Assembly: GCA_903928895.1 (NCBI GenBank)
Contig: CAIYSR010000174.1
Span: 1-42,134 of the forward strand
DNA length: 42,134 nucleotides
Reading direction: 5' to 3'
DNA from: an uncultured Rhodospirillales bacterium
Lineage (GTDB): Bacteria; Pseudomonadota; Alphaproteobacteria; Acetobacterales; Acetobacteraceae
Below the pieces are notes generated by a model. That model was not told where the DNA came from, did not search any database, and saw only the letters and a list, made by a program, of their open reading frames with translations. Positions 1-7,746 of the stretch are shown here, one piece after another. Positions within the stretch are counted from its first letter, which is position 1; every line of letters begins with the position of its first letter. Made by a program: the position numbers and the translations under genes.

Positions 1-81
1 CCTCAACCACCCCATCTTTTCAATAGCCCGCTAGCCCCTGCGGCCTTCCTGCGCCGATTTTGTTCCGTTATAAAAACGAAA

Positions 82-1038
82 TCAGTTCGTCACCACGTTG
101 TAGGACCGCAATTCCTCCGCGCTGAGATACCGCATCCCGTAGCTCGTCTGGTCCGAGAACTCGACCAGGAACCGCAGCGACAGCCGCATCTCCACCAGGA
201 ACAGCGCGATATCCGCCGCCGTCCGCGCCGAATACTGCTGGATATCGCGCACCCGCTCGTCCACCACCGCCTTGTAGACGCCGCCCTGCTGGAAGAAATC
301 CTTCTCGCTCACCTTGTTGTTCGGGTCCCGCGCATTCTCATGCTCCACCCAACTCGTCACCTCGTAGCGCTTCACCGCATGCTTGGGGTAGCGGTCGTTG
401 AACTCGTCGACCGAGCGCGGCATCGTCTCCAGGTCCTTCAGCAGCGCCGTCGTGCTGTCGTCGGAGAACATGTGCACCCCGAAATTCCCCGCAGGCTCCA
501 CCGTCCGCACCGTCCCCCCCAGGAACATGAAATCGCACGCACTCGCACAGGTCGAACCCGCCGTGATCCGCGTCGCCAACTGCGCCGAGCGCACGATCCG
601 CCCGATCTTCATCCCCTCGTACAGCAGCCCTCCCGGCGAATAGAACTGCACCTCCAGCACCGGCTTCGCCGCCGCCATCGCCGCGCTGAAACGGATCGCA
701 TCCCCCGCCCCCACCCCGCCCCACGCCAGCACGATCGTGCCCTTCTGGGTCTTGATCGGCACGAAATGCAGATTGTCCGCCGCAAACACCACGTTGCGGC
801 TGAAGCTCGGCGGCAGCGCCTCGAAAATCGCATCGACCCGCTGCGGCGATGCCATCCCCCCCGGCGCCCCCCCGGGAGCCGCCGTCACCGCTGGCGCGGT
901 CGCCGGCCGCGAGCCGTCCTTCGCCGCGGGCACCTCCTGCACCAGCGGCGCCTTGCCGCCTGCCGCCCCGCCGGTCTGGGCCGCAGCTGGTCCCGCCGCG
1001 AGGCAGATCGCCGCGATCCAGACCAGCCCGGCGATCAT
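82..1038 (-). CDS. Secreted ClpP/crotonase-fold protein (COG3904-like)
   Basis: 318 residues. The N-terminus (MIAGLVWIAAICLAAGPAAAQ) is a Sec-type signal peptide with a likely AAA-Q cut, followed by a Gly/Ala/Pro-rich linker to about residue 65. The body carries the marks of the ClpP/crotonase fold seen in predicted periplasmic COG3904 proteins: a beta-strand plus SPGG turn (134-137), a CASAC motif (164-168) whose Ser166 sits where the ClpP nucleophile would be, and GVHMF with His189 as the candidate base. The likely role is a periplasmic serine hydrolase or protease, but the substrate is unknown and activity is inferred from motif positions only. I chose the ATG at 1038 because it forms an ATGA overlap with the stop of the upstream lipoprotein gene and is followed directly by the signal peptide; the frame stays open further upstream but that part is antisense-like. 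It is probably co-transcribed with the lipoprotein. Confidence 0.8.
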   Translation of the reverse strand: MIAGLVWIAAICLAAGPAAAQTGGAAGGKAPLVQEVPAAKDGSRPATAPAVTAAPGGAPGGMASPQRVDAIFEALPPSFSRNVVFAADNLHFVPIKTQKGTIVLAWGGVGAGDAIRFSAAMAAAKPVLEVQFYSPGGLLYEGMKIGRIVRSAQLATRITAGSTCASACDFMFLGGTVRTVEPAGNFGVHMFSDDSTTALLKDLETMPRSVDEFNDRYPKHAVKRYEVTSWVEHENARDPNNKVSEKDFFQQGGVYKAVVDERVRDIQQYSARTAADIALFLVEMRLSLRFLVEFSDQTSYGMRYLSAEELRSYNVVTN

Positions 1039-1553
1039 GACCGCGCGACCCACTGCCCGTCGGAGCCGCGGCAATAGCGGTTGTTCTGCACCACTTCCTC
1101 GCCCTTGATATAGGCGGTCTCGCGCACCATCCGGCACTCCCCGCCGCCGGACTGGCGCTGCACCGACGTGACCGTGGAGCTGCCGCTGACCCCGGCGTTG
1201 CGCGCCGAATTCCACGCCACCGGCTGGGGCGGCGGCGGCGCCGTGGGCGCGGCGGGGCTCGCATAGACCACCGGCTGCGCCAGCGCCTGCTGCGTCGCCG
1301 CCTCCGCCCGCGCCCGGTCCTGCTCGTCGAGCCGCCGGCCGATCGAACTGCCCACCAGCAGCCCGGTCGCGCCACCCAGCATGGCGCCGATCGCGGTGCC
1401 GGTGTTGCCGCCGATCGCATGCCCGATCACCCCGCCCGCCACCGCACCGCCGACCCCGCCGAGCAGGGCGCCGGACTGCTCCTGGTTCTGGCAGCCGGCC
1501 AGCACCGGCATCATCACCAGGGCCGCCAGCGCGGCGTTGCGAACGATGAACAT
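1035..1553 (-). CDS. Glycine-zipper 2TM surface-antigen-like lipoprotein
   Basis: 172 residues. The signal peptide ends in a lipobox (LAGC, Cys21), so the mature protein should be lipidated and exported. Residues from about 29 to 75 are a glycine-zipper segment (GALLGG, GGAVAGG, GGNTGTAIG and GGATGLLVG patterns) of the kind found in Rickettsia 17-kDa antigen/OsmB-like lipoproteins, followed by an Arg/Glu helix and a C-terminal part with two Cys residues. The start at 1553 is set by a strong Shine-Dalgarno AGGAGG (complement of 1564-1569) ten bases upstream. The gene ends in an ATGA overlap with the ClpP-fold gene, so the two are probably translationally coupled. The role in the outer membrane or envelope is inferred from the family. 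Confidence 0.8.
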   Translation of the reverse strand: MFIVRNAALAALVMMPVLAGCQNQEQSGALLGGVGGAVAGGVIGHAIGGNTGTAIGAMLGGATGLLVGSSIGRRLDEQDRARAEAATQQALAQPVVYASPAAPTAPPPPQPVAWNSARNAGVSGSSTVTSVQRQSGGGECRMVRETAYIKGEEVVQNNRYCRGSDGQWVARS

Positions 1554-1708
1554 GATGGAATATCCTCCTGAATTTCTTCCGTGTACGATAATCCTCCCCC
1601 ACGCCGCCTGCAAGCAAGTCGCATGTGATCACGATATCGCTTGCCACGCCCTGACGCCGGCGCACTAATGCGCCGAGCCCGGAATGCCTTTCCAGCAGGA
1701 GCCCAGCC

Positions 1709-3283
1709 ATGCGCCGCCGCACCCTCCTCGCCACCGCCGCTGTCACGCTTGCGGCCCCCCGCATCGGCAACGCGCAAGCGGCCAAGGCCCTGCGTTTCGT
1801 CCCTGACGCCGATCTCGCCATCGCCGATCCCGTGGTCACCACCAGCTACCAGACCCGCGACCACGGCTTCATGGTGTTCGACACGCTCTACGGCCAGGAC
1901 AGCGAATACCGGGTCCGCCCGCAGATGGTCGAAGGCCACACCACCGAGGCCGACGGCAAGACCTGGAACCTCACGCTGCGCGACGGCCTGATGTTCCATG
2001 ACGGCACCAAGGTCCTGGCCCGCGATGCCGCCGCCTCGGTCGCCCGTTGGGGCAAGCGCGACAGTTTCGGCCAGGCCCTGATGGCCCGCGTCGACGAAAT
2101 CTCCGCTCCCGACGACAAGACCATCCGCTTCCGCCTCAAGGAAGCCTTTCCCCTGCTGCCCGATGCCCTCGGCCACTACTCCCCCTCCATGTGCGGCATC
2201 ATGCCGGCCCGTCTCGCCGAGACCGAGGCCACCAAGCCCCTCACCGAGATGGTCGGCTCCGGCCCGTTCCGCTTCAAGGCCGACGAGCGCGTATCGGGCT
2301 CGCGCGTGGTCTATGAGAAGTTCCAGGGTTACAAGCCGCGCAACGAACCCGCCGACCGCACCGCCGGCGGCAAGGTCGTGCATATCGACCGGGTCGAATG
2401 GCTCATCATGCCCGATACCGCCACCGTCGCCAGCGCCCTGGTGAACGGCGAGATCGACTGGTGGGGCACCCCGGTCACCGACCTGCTGCCGCTGCTGCGC
2501 AAATCCGCCAACATCGTGCTGCCGACCCTGGTGTCGACCGGCTTCGTCGTCACCATGCGGCTGAACCAGCTGCACCCGCCGTTCGACAATCCCGCCATCC
2601 GCCGCGCCATCATGCATGCGGTGACCCAGTCCGACTACATGACCGCGGTGCAGGGCGAAGATCGCAGCACCTGGTCCGACGGGGTCGGCTACTTCTGCCC
2701 GGACACGCCGATGGCCAGCAGCGCCGGCATGGAGAACCTCACCGGCCCGCGCGATCTGGCAGCGGTCAAGCGCGAACTCGCCGCCGCCGGCTACAAGGGC
2801 GAGCGCGTCGTCCTGCTCGCGCCGCAGGACATTCCCTCGACCAAGGCGCTCATCGAGGTGACGGCCGATCTGTTCCGTCGCCTCGGCATGAATGTCGATT
2901 TCCAGGCGATGGACTGGGCCACCGTGGTGCAGCGCCGGGTCAAGCAGGAGCCGCTGGACCAGGGCGGCTGGTCGGTGTTCCAGACCAGCTGGGGCGGGGT
3001 CGACCAGTTCAACCCGGCGGTGCACGCCTTCCTGCGTGGCAACGGCAAGGACGGCATGTTCGGCTGGCCGGTCAGCCCGCGCATCGAGGAGCTGCGCGCC
3101 GCGTGGTTCCGGGCACCCGACCTCGCTGCGCAGAAGAAGGTCGCCGAGCAGCTCCAGCTCCAGGCCTTCCAGGACGTGCCCTATATCCCGCTCGGCCAGA
3201 CCAAAGGCCCGACCGCCTATCGCAAAGACCTCAAGGGCGTGCTGTCCGGCATGCCGCTGTTCTGGAACATCACGCGGGGTTAA
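1709..3283 (+). CDS. ABC transporter solute-binding protein, family 5 (peptide/nickel type)
   Basis: 524 residues, normal for DppA/OppA-type binding proteins. The N-terminus (MRRRTLLATAAV, then IGNAQA) looks like a twin-arginine signal peptide with cleavage after AQA. The body matches SBP_bac_5: an early segment placing the protein in context of substrate release (DTLYGQDSEY), TWNLTLRDGLMFHDGTKV, and a later GSGPFRF motif typical of the family. It should bind an oligopeptide or similar solute in the periplasm and deliver it to an ABC permease. No permease or ATPase gene is adjacent, so it is an orphan here. ATG 1709 has an AGGAG about seven bases upstream. It is divergent from the lipoprotein gene across about 155 bases that must hold both promoters. 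The ligand cannot be deduced. Confidence 0.87.
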   Translation: MRRRTLLATAAVTLAAPRIGNAQAAKALRFVPDADLAIADPVVTTSYQTRDHGFMVFDTLYGQDSEYRVRPQMVEGHTTEADGKTWNLTLRDGLMFHDGTKVLARDAAASVARWGKRDSFGQALMARVDEISAPDDKTIRFRLKEAFPLLPDALGHYSPSMCGIMPARLAETEATKPLTEMVGSGPFRFKADERVSGSRVVYEKFQGYKPRNEPADRTAGGKVVHIDRVEWLIMPDTATVASALVNGEIDWWGTPVTDLLPLLRKSANIVLPTLVSTGFVVTMRLNQLHPPFDNPAIRRAIMHAVTQSDYMTAVQGEDRSTWSDGVGYFCPDTPMASSAGMENLTGPRDLAAVKRELAAAGYKGERVVLLAPQDIPSTKALIEVTADLFRRLGMNVDFQAMDWATVVQRRVKQEPLDQGGWSVFQTSWGGVDQFNPAVHAFLRGNGKDGMFGWPVSPRIEELRAAWFRAPDLAAQKKVAEQLQLQAFQDVPYIPLGQTKGPTAYRKDLKGVLSGMPLFWNITRG

Positions 3284-3287
3284 ACGC

Positions 3288-4166
3288 TCAGCGGTCGATC
3301 CACTTGTCCCACAAGGTGGCGAGCACGGCATAATCCTCGCGCCCGAGGCCCTGGGCGCAGGCGAGCTCGTAGGCGGTGTGCGCGCCCTGGATGGCGAACA
3401 GGGGGATGCCGTCGCGCTGGGCGACTTCGAGCGCGAGGACCGAGTCCTTGCGCGCCGCGTCCAGCGGCATGCCGGGGGCGAAGTTGCGCTGCGCGACGCG
3501 CTCGCCGATGCGGTGGGTCAGCGGCCGCACCAGCCCGGCATCGGCGCCGGACATCATGGCGACGAAATCTTCCGTGGTGATGCCGTTGGCCCGCGCCATC
3601 GCCAGCGCCTCGGCGAGCACCACATAGACGCCATGGGCCACAGCATTGTTGATCACCTTGGCCGCCGCCCCGGCGCCGACGCCACCCATGATCGATTGCC
3701 TGGGCGACATCGCATCAAGCCAGGGTTTTGCCAGGGCCACGGTATCGGGCTCGCCGCCGATGAGCAGAACGCTGCCGCCGCGGGCCATTATCTCGACGCC
3801 GGACTGGATCGCCGCATCGACGAAGCCGATGCCGGCCTGGGCGCACAGCGCATGCATCACAGAGATGTCGGCGGGCGTGACGGTGCTGGTTTCGATCACC
3901 AGGCTGCCGCGCGGCAGCAGGCCCGCGAGGGCCGCGACCACGGCGCGGGAGGCAACCGGGGTCGGCAGGCTGAGGATGACGGCGCCGGCGCCGCCGACGG
4001 CGGATTCGAGACTATGGGCGATTTCGAGGCCGCGGGCCTCGGCGAGGGCGAGGCGCTCGGCCGACAGATCGAAGCCGACGACCGGGCCACCTTCGGCGAG
4101 GCGAGAGGCGACCTCAATCCCCATGTTGCCGAGGCCGATAACGGCGCAGGCGGCGTTGCGTGCCAT
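3288..4166 (-). CDS. NAD(P)-dependent 3-hydroxyisobutyrate dehydrogenase-family oxidoreductase
   Basis: 292 residues, the standard length for beta-hydroxyacid dehydrogenases. The Rossmann loop GLGNMG is at 11-16, followed by the acidic dinucleotide-binding end (FDLS, 32-35). The catalytic Lys-Asn pair of the family is present as K170 and N174 in GAAAKVINNAV. The substrate-binding turn usually written as PVSGG is replaced by IQSGVEIMARGG, so the substrate may not be hydroxyisobutyrate; tartronate semialdehyde or another 3-hydroxy acid is possible. GGGAG-type ribosome binding sequence precedes ATG 4166. It converges on the binding-protein gene with only four bases between the stops, and no hairpin is visible there. 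Confidence 0.85.
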   Translation of the reverse strand: MARNAACAVIGLGNMGIEVASRLAEGGPVVGFDLSAERLALAEARGLEIAHSLESAVGGAGAVILSLPTPVASRAVVAALAGLLPRGSLVIETSTVTPADISVMHALCAQAGIGFVDAAIQSGVEIMARGGSVLLIGGEPDTVALAKPWLDAMSPRQSIMGGVGAGAAAKVINNAVAHGVYVVLAEALAMARANGITTEDFVAMMSGADAGLVRPLTHRIGERVAQRNFAPGMPLDAARKDSVLALEVAQRDGIPLFAIQGAHTAYELACAQGLGREDYAVLATLWDKWIDR

Positions 4167-4297
4167 GTGCTGGACTCCCTTGTGCGGGGACGCCTGTAGC
4201 CCAGACGCTACGCAACGTCACCCGGCCGATCCGCACCGGCGCCGGATGGCACCGTGCTTGTTTTCGCTTTGGGGGGAGATTGGGTGAGGTTGGAAGC

Positions 4298-4323
4298 GCT
4301 TCTTTTTTTGGAAAAAAAGAAGC
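4298..4323. repeat. Palindromic repeat copy 1 (poly-T/poly-A hairpin)
   Basis: A 12-bp perfect stem GCTTCTTTTTTT / AAAAAAAGAAGC with a GG loop. The flank on the right (AAAAAAACTTTTATCC) is the reverse complement of the flank found left of the copies at 7535 and 8258, so this copy lies in the opposite orientation. It could also act as a terminator, but the shared flanks indicate a dispersed repeat family. Confidence 0.75.
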
Positions 4324-4333
4324 AAAAAAACTT

Positions 4334-4792
4334 TTATCCGTTAAGGGGTTGGGGGTGGTGAGTAATAAGTTGGTAAACGGAACGAAATGGGCGTGAGTCG
4401 GTGGGGGGTGGGTCAGGGCGAAATTTTGCGGAGGGGGGTGGGAGGGGCGCGTGATGGCTTCGCCGGGGCGCAGGGCGCGAGGGAGGGGAGGGCGGACTTG
4501 GGGCCGCGCGGGATGGGACGGGCGATGTCGCCGCGGCGGCGCGGGGCGCAGGATGGGCGCGGCGGGGCCGTGGGCGCGCGGTGATTGCGGGGGCGGCGGG
4601 CGTGGCGGGTTCGGGGGGCCTGGCGCTGCGCCATTCCTGGTAGAGGCGCTCGAAGGCGGCGAAGAGGTGCTCGATCGGGTCGGTCGCAGGCGGGGGTGGT
4701 GTGCGGCGGACGCGGTTTCTCGGCGGGAGCGGGGCAGAGATGCCGCGCAGTCCGGAGAAGAGGGAGGCCAGGAAGAGGCGCAACGTCATCAT
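4334..4792 (-). CDS. Doubtful Pro/Ala/Arg-rich hypothetical protein
   Basis: 152 residues. The first 60 residues look protein-like (a short hydrophobic start MMTLRLFLASLFSGL, then an amphipathic DPIEHLFAAFERLYQEW segment), while the rest is a low-complexity run of Pro, Ala, Arg and Ser. There is no clear Shine-Dalgarno; an AT-rich TATATA lies just upstream of the start. It ends close to the palindromic repeat at 4298. It may be a real small membrane-associated protein or a by-product of the G-rich strand. No family recognised. Confidence 0.3.
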   Translation of the reverse strand: MMTLRLFLASLFSGLRGISAPLPPRNRVRRTPPPPATDPIEHLFAAFERLYQEWRSARPPEPATPAAPAITARPRPRRAHPAPRAAAATSPVPSRAAPSPPSPPSRPAPRRSHHAPLPPPSAKFRPDPPPTDSRPFRSVYQLITHHPQPLNG

Positions 4793-4879
4793 GTTGGTTT
4801 TTATATATGACGGTGGGTGAGGCGGCGCAAGGGGGTAGCTGACGCTTCTATTTTTGCTCCGTTTGTGGTCTATTGAGAC

Positions 4880-5089
4880 ATGGTTCAGGCGCTCGAATAC
4901 ACCCCGACTTCACCTGCGGAGGCACGCAAGTGCCGTGATGTGGCGATGGGGTTGCGGGAGATCGAGGGCAATCCCTTGAGCCTTGACCAGGTCGCGATGT
5001 TCGAGATGTTTGATCGCGAGGGTTGGTCGCACGAGCCGCGCCGGGCCTATCTCTTGGAGCGGACTCGGCACGCGGGGATTTTTGGTTGA
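4880..5089 (+). CDS. Small uncharacterised protein, first gene of the R-M cassette
   Basis: 69 residues, acidic and mostly helical by inspection, with a motif MFEMFDREGWSHEPRRAYL in the C-terminal half. I do not recognise an established family; the length and helical make-up are loosely reminiscent of small antitoxin-type proteins, but that is only an impression. It is not an HTH controller of the usual C-protein type as far as I can see. The stop TGA (5087-5089) overlaps a TTG codon (5086-5088) in frame with the methyltransferase, giving a TTGA junction, so translation of the methyltransferase is probably coupled to this gene. Base composition resembles the downstream R-M genes rather than the surrounding genome, which suggests it arrived with them. 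Confidence 0.65.
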   Translation: MVQALEYTPTSPAEARKCRDVAMGLREIEGNPLSLDQVAMFEMFDREGWSHEPRRAYLLERTRHAGIFG

Positions 5090-6567
5090 GCGCACTACTT
5101 CAAAGGCTTGACCGTGCCGACAGCGTCCGGCGTGAGGTTGCCCTGCTGACCACTCAAAAGCACAAGGCCGAATTTGGGCAGTTCATGACGCCTTCCAGTG
5201 TCGCCCGCTTCATGGCTTCGCTTTTTCCAGCAAGCGCTAACGCCAAATGCCGCTTGCTTGATGCAGGCGCCGGCGTTGGGGCCTTGTCTTGCGCCTTTCT
5301 CGACCGATGGAAGGCCGGGGGGTTTGGCTTTCAAACTGTTGAAGCATTCGCCTACGAAATAGACGAGAAGCTGCGCGGCCATCTGGCGCGCCACCTTTCG
5401 GCTTATGACGGCGTCGAGCCGCATATCATCGCGGGCGATTTCATCTTGCTCAACACTCAAGGCGATTTACTGAATCTAGGCGGCTACACTCACGCAATTC
5501 TCAATCCGCCATACAAGAAGATAAATAGCGGATCGCTGCACCGTCAGGCCCTTCGGACAATGGGTATTGAAACAGTCAACCTCTATAGCGCCTTCGTTGC
5601 CCTTGCCGTGGTACTGGCGGCTCCCGGCGGGCAGATCGTGGCGATTATCCCGCGTAGTTTTTGCAATGGCCCCTATTATCGTCCCTTCCGTGATTTTATT
5701 CTTGCCTACGCCGCGCTCAGACACATGCACCTGTTTGAGTCTCGCACGAAGGCTTTCAAAGATGATAATGTCTTGCAAGAGAACATCGTCATCCGACTTG
5801 AGCGCGGTGGCGAGCAAGGTCCGGTCACGGTTTCCACATCAACTGATGACAGCTTTTCTGACCTTGTGACGCACTCACACCCGTTCGAGCGGATCGTGTT
5901 TCCCGACGATTCAGAGCGGTTTATCCATGTGCCGACTTCGACGGCGAAAAGCATCATCGAGCTATCGGCCGGAGTGACCCATTCTCTAGCCGATCTTGGC
6001 ATGACGGTATCGACCGGCCCTGTGGTTGATTTTCGCCTGAAAGAGCATTTGCGGGACATGCCTGAACCGGGAACCGTGCCGCTGTTGTATCCGGGACATT
6101 TCAACTTGAACGGCACGGAGTGGCCGAAGCCAGAGGCAAAGAAGCCGAATGCAATTCAACACACCCCCGATACCGCCAAATGGCTTTATCCTAACGGCTA
6201 TTATTGTGTGGTGCGGCGGTTCTCAGCCAAGGAGGAACGCCGCCGGATTGTGGCAAGTGTTGTCGATCCTTCGGCCTTCGGTTCGGCCAAGATGCTTGGT
6301 TTCGAAAACCACTTAAACCTTTTCCATCAGAACAAGAATGGCTTGCCACGTTCGCTTGCGAACGGGCTGGCGGCTTTCCTCAACTCAACGGCGGTTGATG
6401 AAAATTTCCGGCGGTTCAATGGTCATACGCAAGTGAATGCAACGGACCTTAAGTTAATAAAGTACCCGAGCCGCAAGGCATTGATGGACCTTGGAGAATG
6501 GGCAATTAGTCAACCGTCTCTCACTCAAGCGATGATTGACGACCAGTTTGAGAAAATTTCAACGTGA
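5086..6567 (+). CDS. BsuBI/PstI-type DNA adenine-N6 methyltransferase
   Basis: 493 residues from a TTG start. Motif I (SAM binding) is DAGAGVGALS from about residue 59, and the catalytic motif IV is NPPY at about 140-143, the signature of N6-adenine methyltransferases. The N-terminal KAEFGQFMTPSSVARFMASLF segment is typical of this R-M family. The C-terminal third is the presumed target-recognition region. The start is uncertain: an in-frame ATG exists at 5023 inside the preceding gene, but the TTG at 5086 overlaps that gene's stop and begins the protein just before the conserved region. The 3' end overlaps the endonuclease gene by four bases (GTGA). It should protect host DNA from the downstream endonuclease. 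G+C is clearly lower than in neighbouring genes (53-55% in two 60-base lines counted by hand), a sign of transfer. Confidence 0.88.
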   Translation: MSALLQRLDRADSVRREVALLTTQKHKAEFGQFMTPSSVARFMASLFPASANAKCRLLDAGAGVGALSCAFLDRWKAGGFGFQTVEAFAYEIDEKLRGHLARHLSAYDGVEPHIIAGDFILLNTQGDLLNLGGYTHAILNPPYKKINSGSLHRQALRTMGIETVNLYSAFVALAVVLAAPGGQIVAIIPRSFCNGPYYRPFRDFILAYAALRHMHLFESRTKAFKDDNVLQENIVIRLERGGEQGPVTVSTSTDDSFSDLVTHSHPFERIVFPDDSERFIHVPTSTAKSIIELSAGVTHSLADLGMTVSTGPVVDFRLKEHLRDMPEPGTVPLLYPGHFNLNGTEWPKPEAKKPNAIQHTPDTAKWLYPNGYYCVVRRFSAKEERRRIVASVVDPSAFGSAKMLGFENHLNLFHQNKNGLPRSLANGLAAFLNSTAVDENFRRFNGHTQVNATDLKLIKYPSRKALMDLGEWAISQPSLTQAMIDDQFEKIST

Positions 6568-7517
6568 GCGACAAGAGCGATTACCTCGAAACGGCGTACA
6601 AGATCATTATATCTTTGGGCTTGCCACGAGCACAGCAGAACGAGCGTTCAGCCGTGTCACTTTTGGCCTTGCTGAATCTGACGCCGGGGAAGCCGTGGGC
6701 AAGGGCGGAAAATCCACTTGTCGGGATCACCCCGATTATGGATTGGGCGCGTGAACACTACGAAAAGGACTACGCACCCAATAGCCGCGAGACATTCCGA
6801 CGCCAAACCATGCACCAGTTTTGCGATGCCGGGCTTGCGGTTTACAACCCGGATAACCCCGACCGGCCGGTGAACAGCCCGAAGGCGGTCTATCAGATCC
6901 GGCCGGAGGCGCTGGCATTGGTTCGATCCTACGGAAGCGATGCATGGCACGACAATCTGACTTCCTACCTTGCCAAGCGGGAAACCTTGATTGCCCGCTA
7001 TGCCAAAGAGCGGGAGCAAAATCTGATCCCTGTTGAGATCGCGCCGGGACGAGAAATAATGCTCAGTCCCGGCGAGCATAGCGAGCTGATCCGAGCTATC
7101 ATCGAGGAATTTGCACCCCGTTTCGCACCGGCCAGCATCTTGGTATATGTGGGCGATACAGGCGACAAGTGGGGGTACTTCGATGCGGTGCTTTTGTCAG
7201 AGCTTGGAGTAGACGTAGATTCTCACGGGAAAATGCCGGACGTGGTTCTGCATTATACCGAAAAGAATTGGCTTCTTCTGGTGGAATCCGTCACCAGCCA
7301 CGGGCCAGTTGACGGGAAGCGTCACGCCGAACTGTCCAAGCTATTTTCTGGCTCGAAGGCGGGCTTGGTCTATGTAACGGCATTTCCAACAAGGGCGATT
7401 ATGGGGCGCTACCTTGGTGAAATTGCTTGGGAAACAGAGGTTTGGGTTGCAGATGCACCTTCGCACCTGATCCACTTTAATGGGGTGCGGTTTCTTGGCC
7501 CATACACTCCATCGTAA
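6564..7517 (+). CDS. BsuBI/PstI family type II restriction endonuclease
   Basis: 317 residues, normal for the family. The C-terminal half is highly characteristic: YVGDTGDK (195-202), GKMPDVVLHY (222-231), LLVESVTSHGPV (238-249), KRHAEL (252-257), VTAFPTRAIMGRYL and IAWETEVWVADAPSHLIHFNG (around 288-307). Asp226 and Glu241 are the best candidates for the PD-(D/E)XK metal site. Characterised members cut CTGCAG; that this one does is inferred. CTGCAG occurs in the window (for example 9285, 13841, 18535, 23907), so the methyltransferase would be needed for self-protection. Translation begins at GTG 6564, whose last two bases form the methyltransferase stop (GTGA), so expression is coupled and probably weak, a usual way to keep methylation ahead of cleavage. 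The gene ends 17 bases before a palindromic repeat. Confidence 0.93.
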   Translation: MSDKSDYLETAYKIIISLGLPRAQQNERSAVSLLALLNLTPGKPWARAENPLVGITPIMDWAREHYEKDYAPNSRETFRRQTMHQFCDAGLAVYNPDNPDRPVNSPKAVYQIRPEALALVRSYGSDAWHDNLTSYLAKRETLIARYAKEREQNLIPVEIAPGREIMLSPGEHSELIRAIIEEFAPRFAPASILVYVGDTGDKWGYFDAVLLSELGVDVDSHGKMPDVVLHYTEKNWLLLVESVTSHGPVDGKRHAELSKLFSGSKAGLVYVTAFPTRAIMGRYLGEIAWETEVWVADAPSHLIHFNGVRFLGPYTPS

Positions 7518-7534
7518 TGGGTGAATGTTTTTTG

Positions 7535-7555
7535 CTCCTTTTTTCAAAAAAGGAG
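7535..7555. repeat. Palindromic repeat copy 2 (poly-T/poly-A hairpin)
   Basis: A 10-bp stem CTCCTTTTTT / AAAAAAGGAG around a single C. It is preceded by GGGTGAATGTTTTTTG, the same flank as copy 3. It lies just after the endonuclease stop and may also terminate the R-M transcript. Orientation is opposite to copy 1 at 4298, so the two copies form an inverted pair around the R-M cassette. Confidence 0.75.
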
Positions 7556-7661
7556 AACTTCCTTTCTTTCGCTTGAGGGACTGAAGGCTGGGGCTCCCTC
7601 GTTTGTTGTTGGGCGGCTTTGTTGTGGTGTCTGGCGCCGTGACGATGCTTGGGTGCGGTTG

Positions 7662-7696
7662 CTCTGGATCGCCGCGCTTTGCTCGCGATGACGATG
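7662..7696. repeat. REP-like element of the CGTCATTGCGAGCGAAGC type
   Basis: The minus strand reads CATCGTCATCGCGAGCAAAG followed by CGCGGCGATCCAGA, which closely matches the extragenic palindromic element (CGTCATTGCGAGCGAAGCGA followed by AGCAATCCAGA) scattered through many proteobacterial genomes. Only this copy was noticed in the window. It lies between the R-M cassette and the cupin gene, in non-coding DNA. Confidence 0.55.
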
Positions 7697-7746
7697 ATGG
7701 GGCGGGCGGGGGGTGGCGGAGTTGGTGGCGGTGGGGTTTGCCGGTT

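Larger units (their letters stand above)
4167..4879. other. Gene-poor stretch between dehydrogenase and R-M cassette
   Basis: About 710 bases with no well-supported gene. It contains one palindromic repeat (4298-4323) and a G-rich tract on the plus strand that yields an Arg/Pro/Ala-rich minus-strand reading frame (4334-4792), listed separately at low confidence. A very AT-rich patch (4796-4808) lies between that frame and the R-M cassette and may carry promoters. Nothing else was recognised. Confidence 0.5.

Noticed and set aside
82-1842. 586-residue N-terminal extension of the ClpP-fold protein
   Set aside because: The extra part is a shifted frame of the lipoprotein gene; a signal peptide and an ATGA junction set the start at 1038.
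1514-3331. Long open frame opposite the solute-binding protein gene
   Set aside because: High G+C with third-position bias leaves the antisense frame open; composition is low-complexity and no domain is visible, whereas the plus strand has a full family match.
5023-5085. Methyltransferase start at ATG 5023
   Set aside because: It would extend the protein through the middle of the preceding small gene with a segment unlike the family; the TTG at 5086 overlaps the stop and fits better. Not fully excluded.
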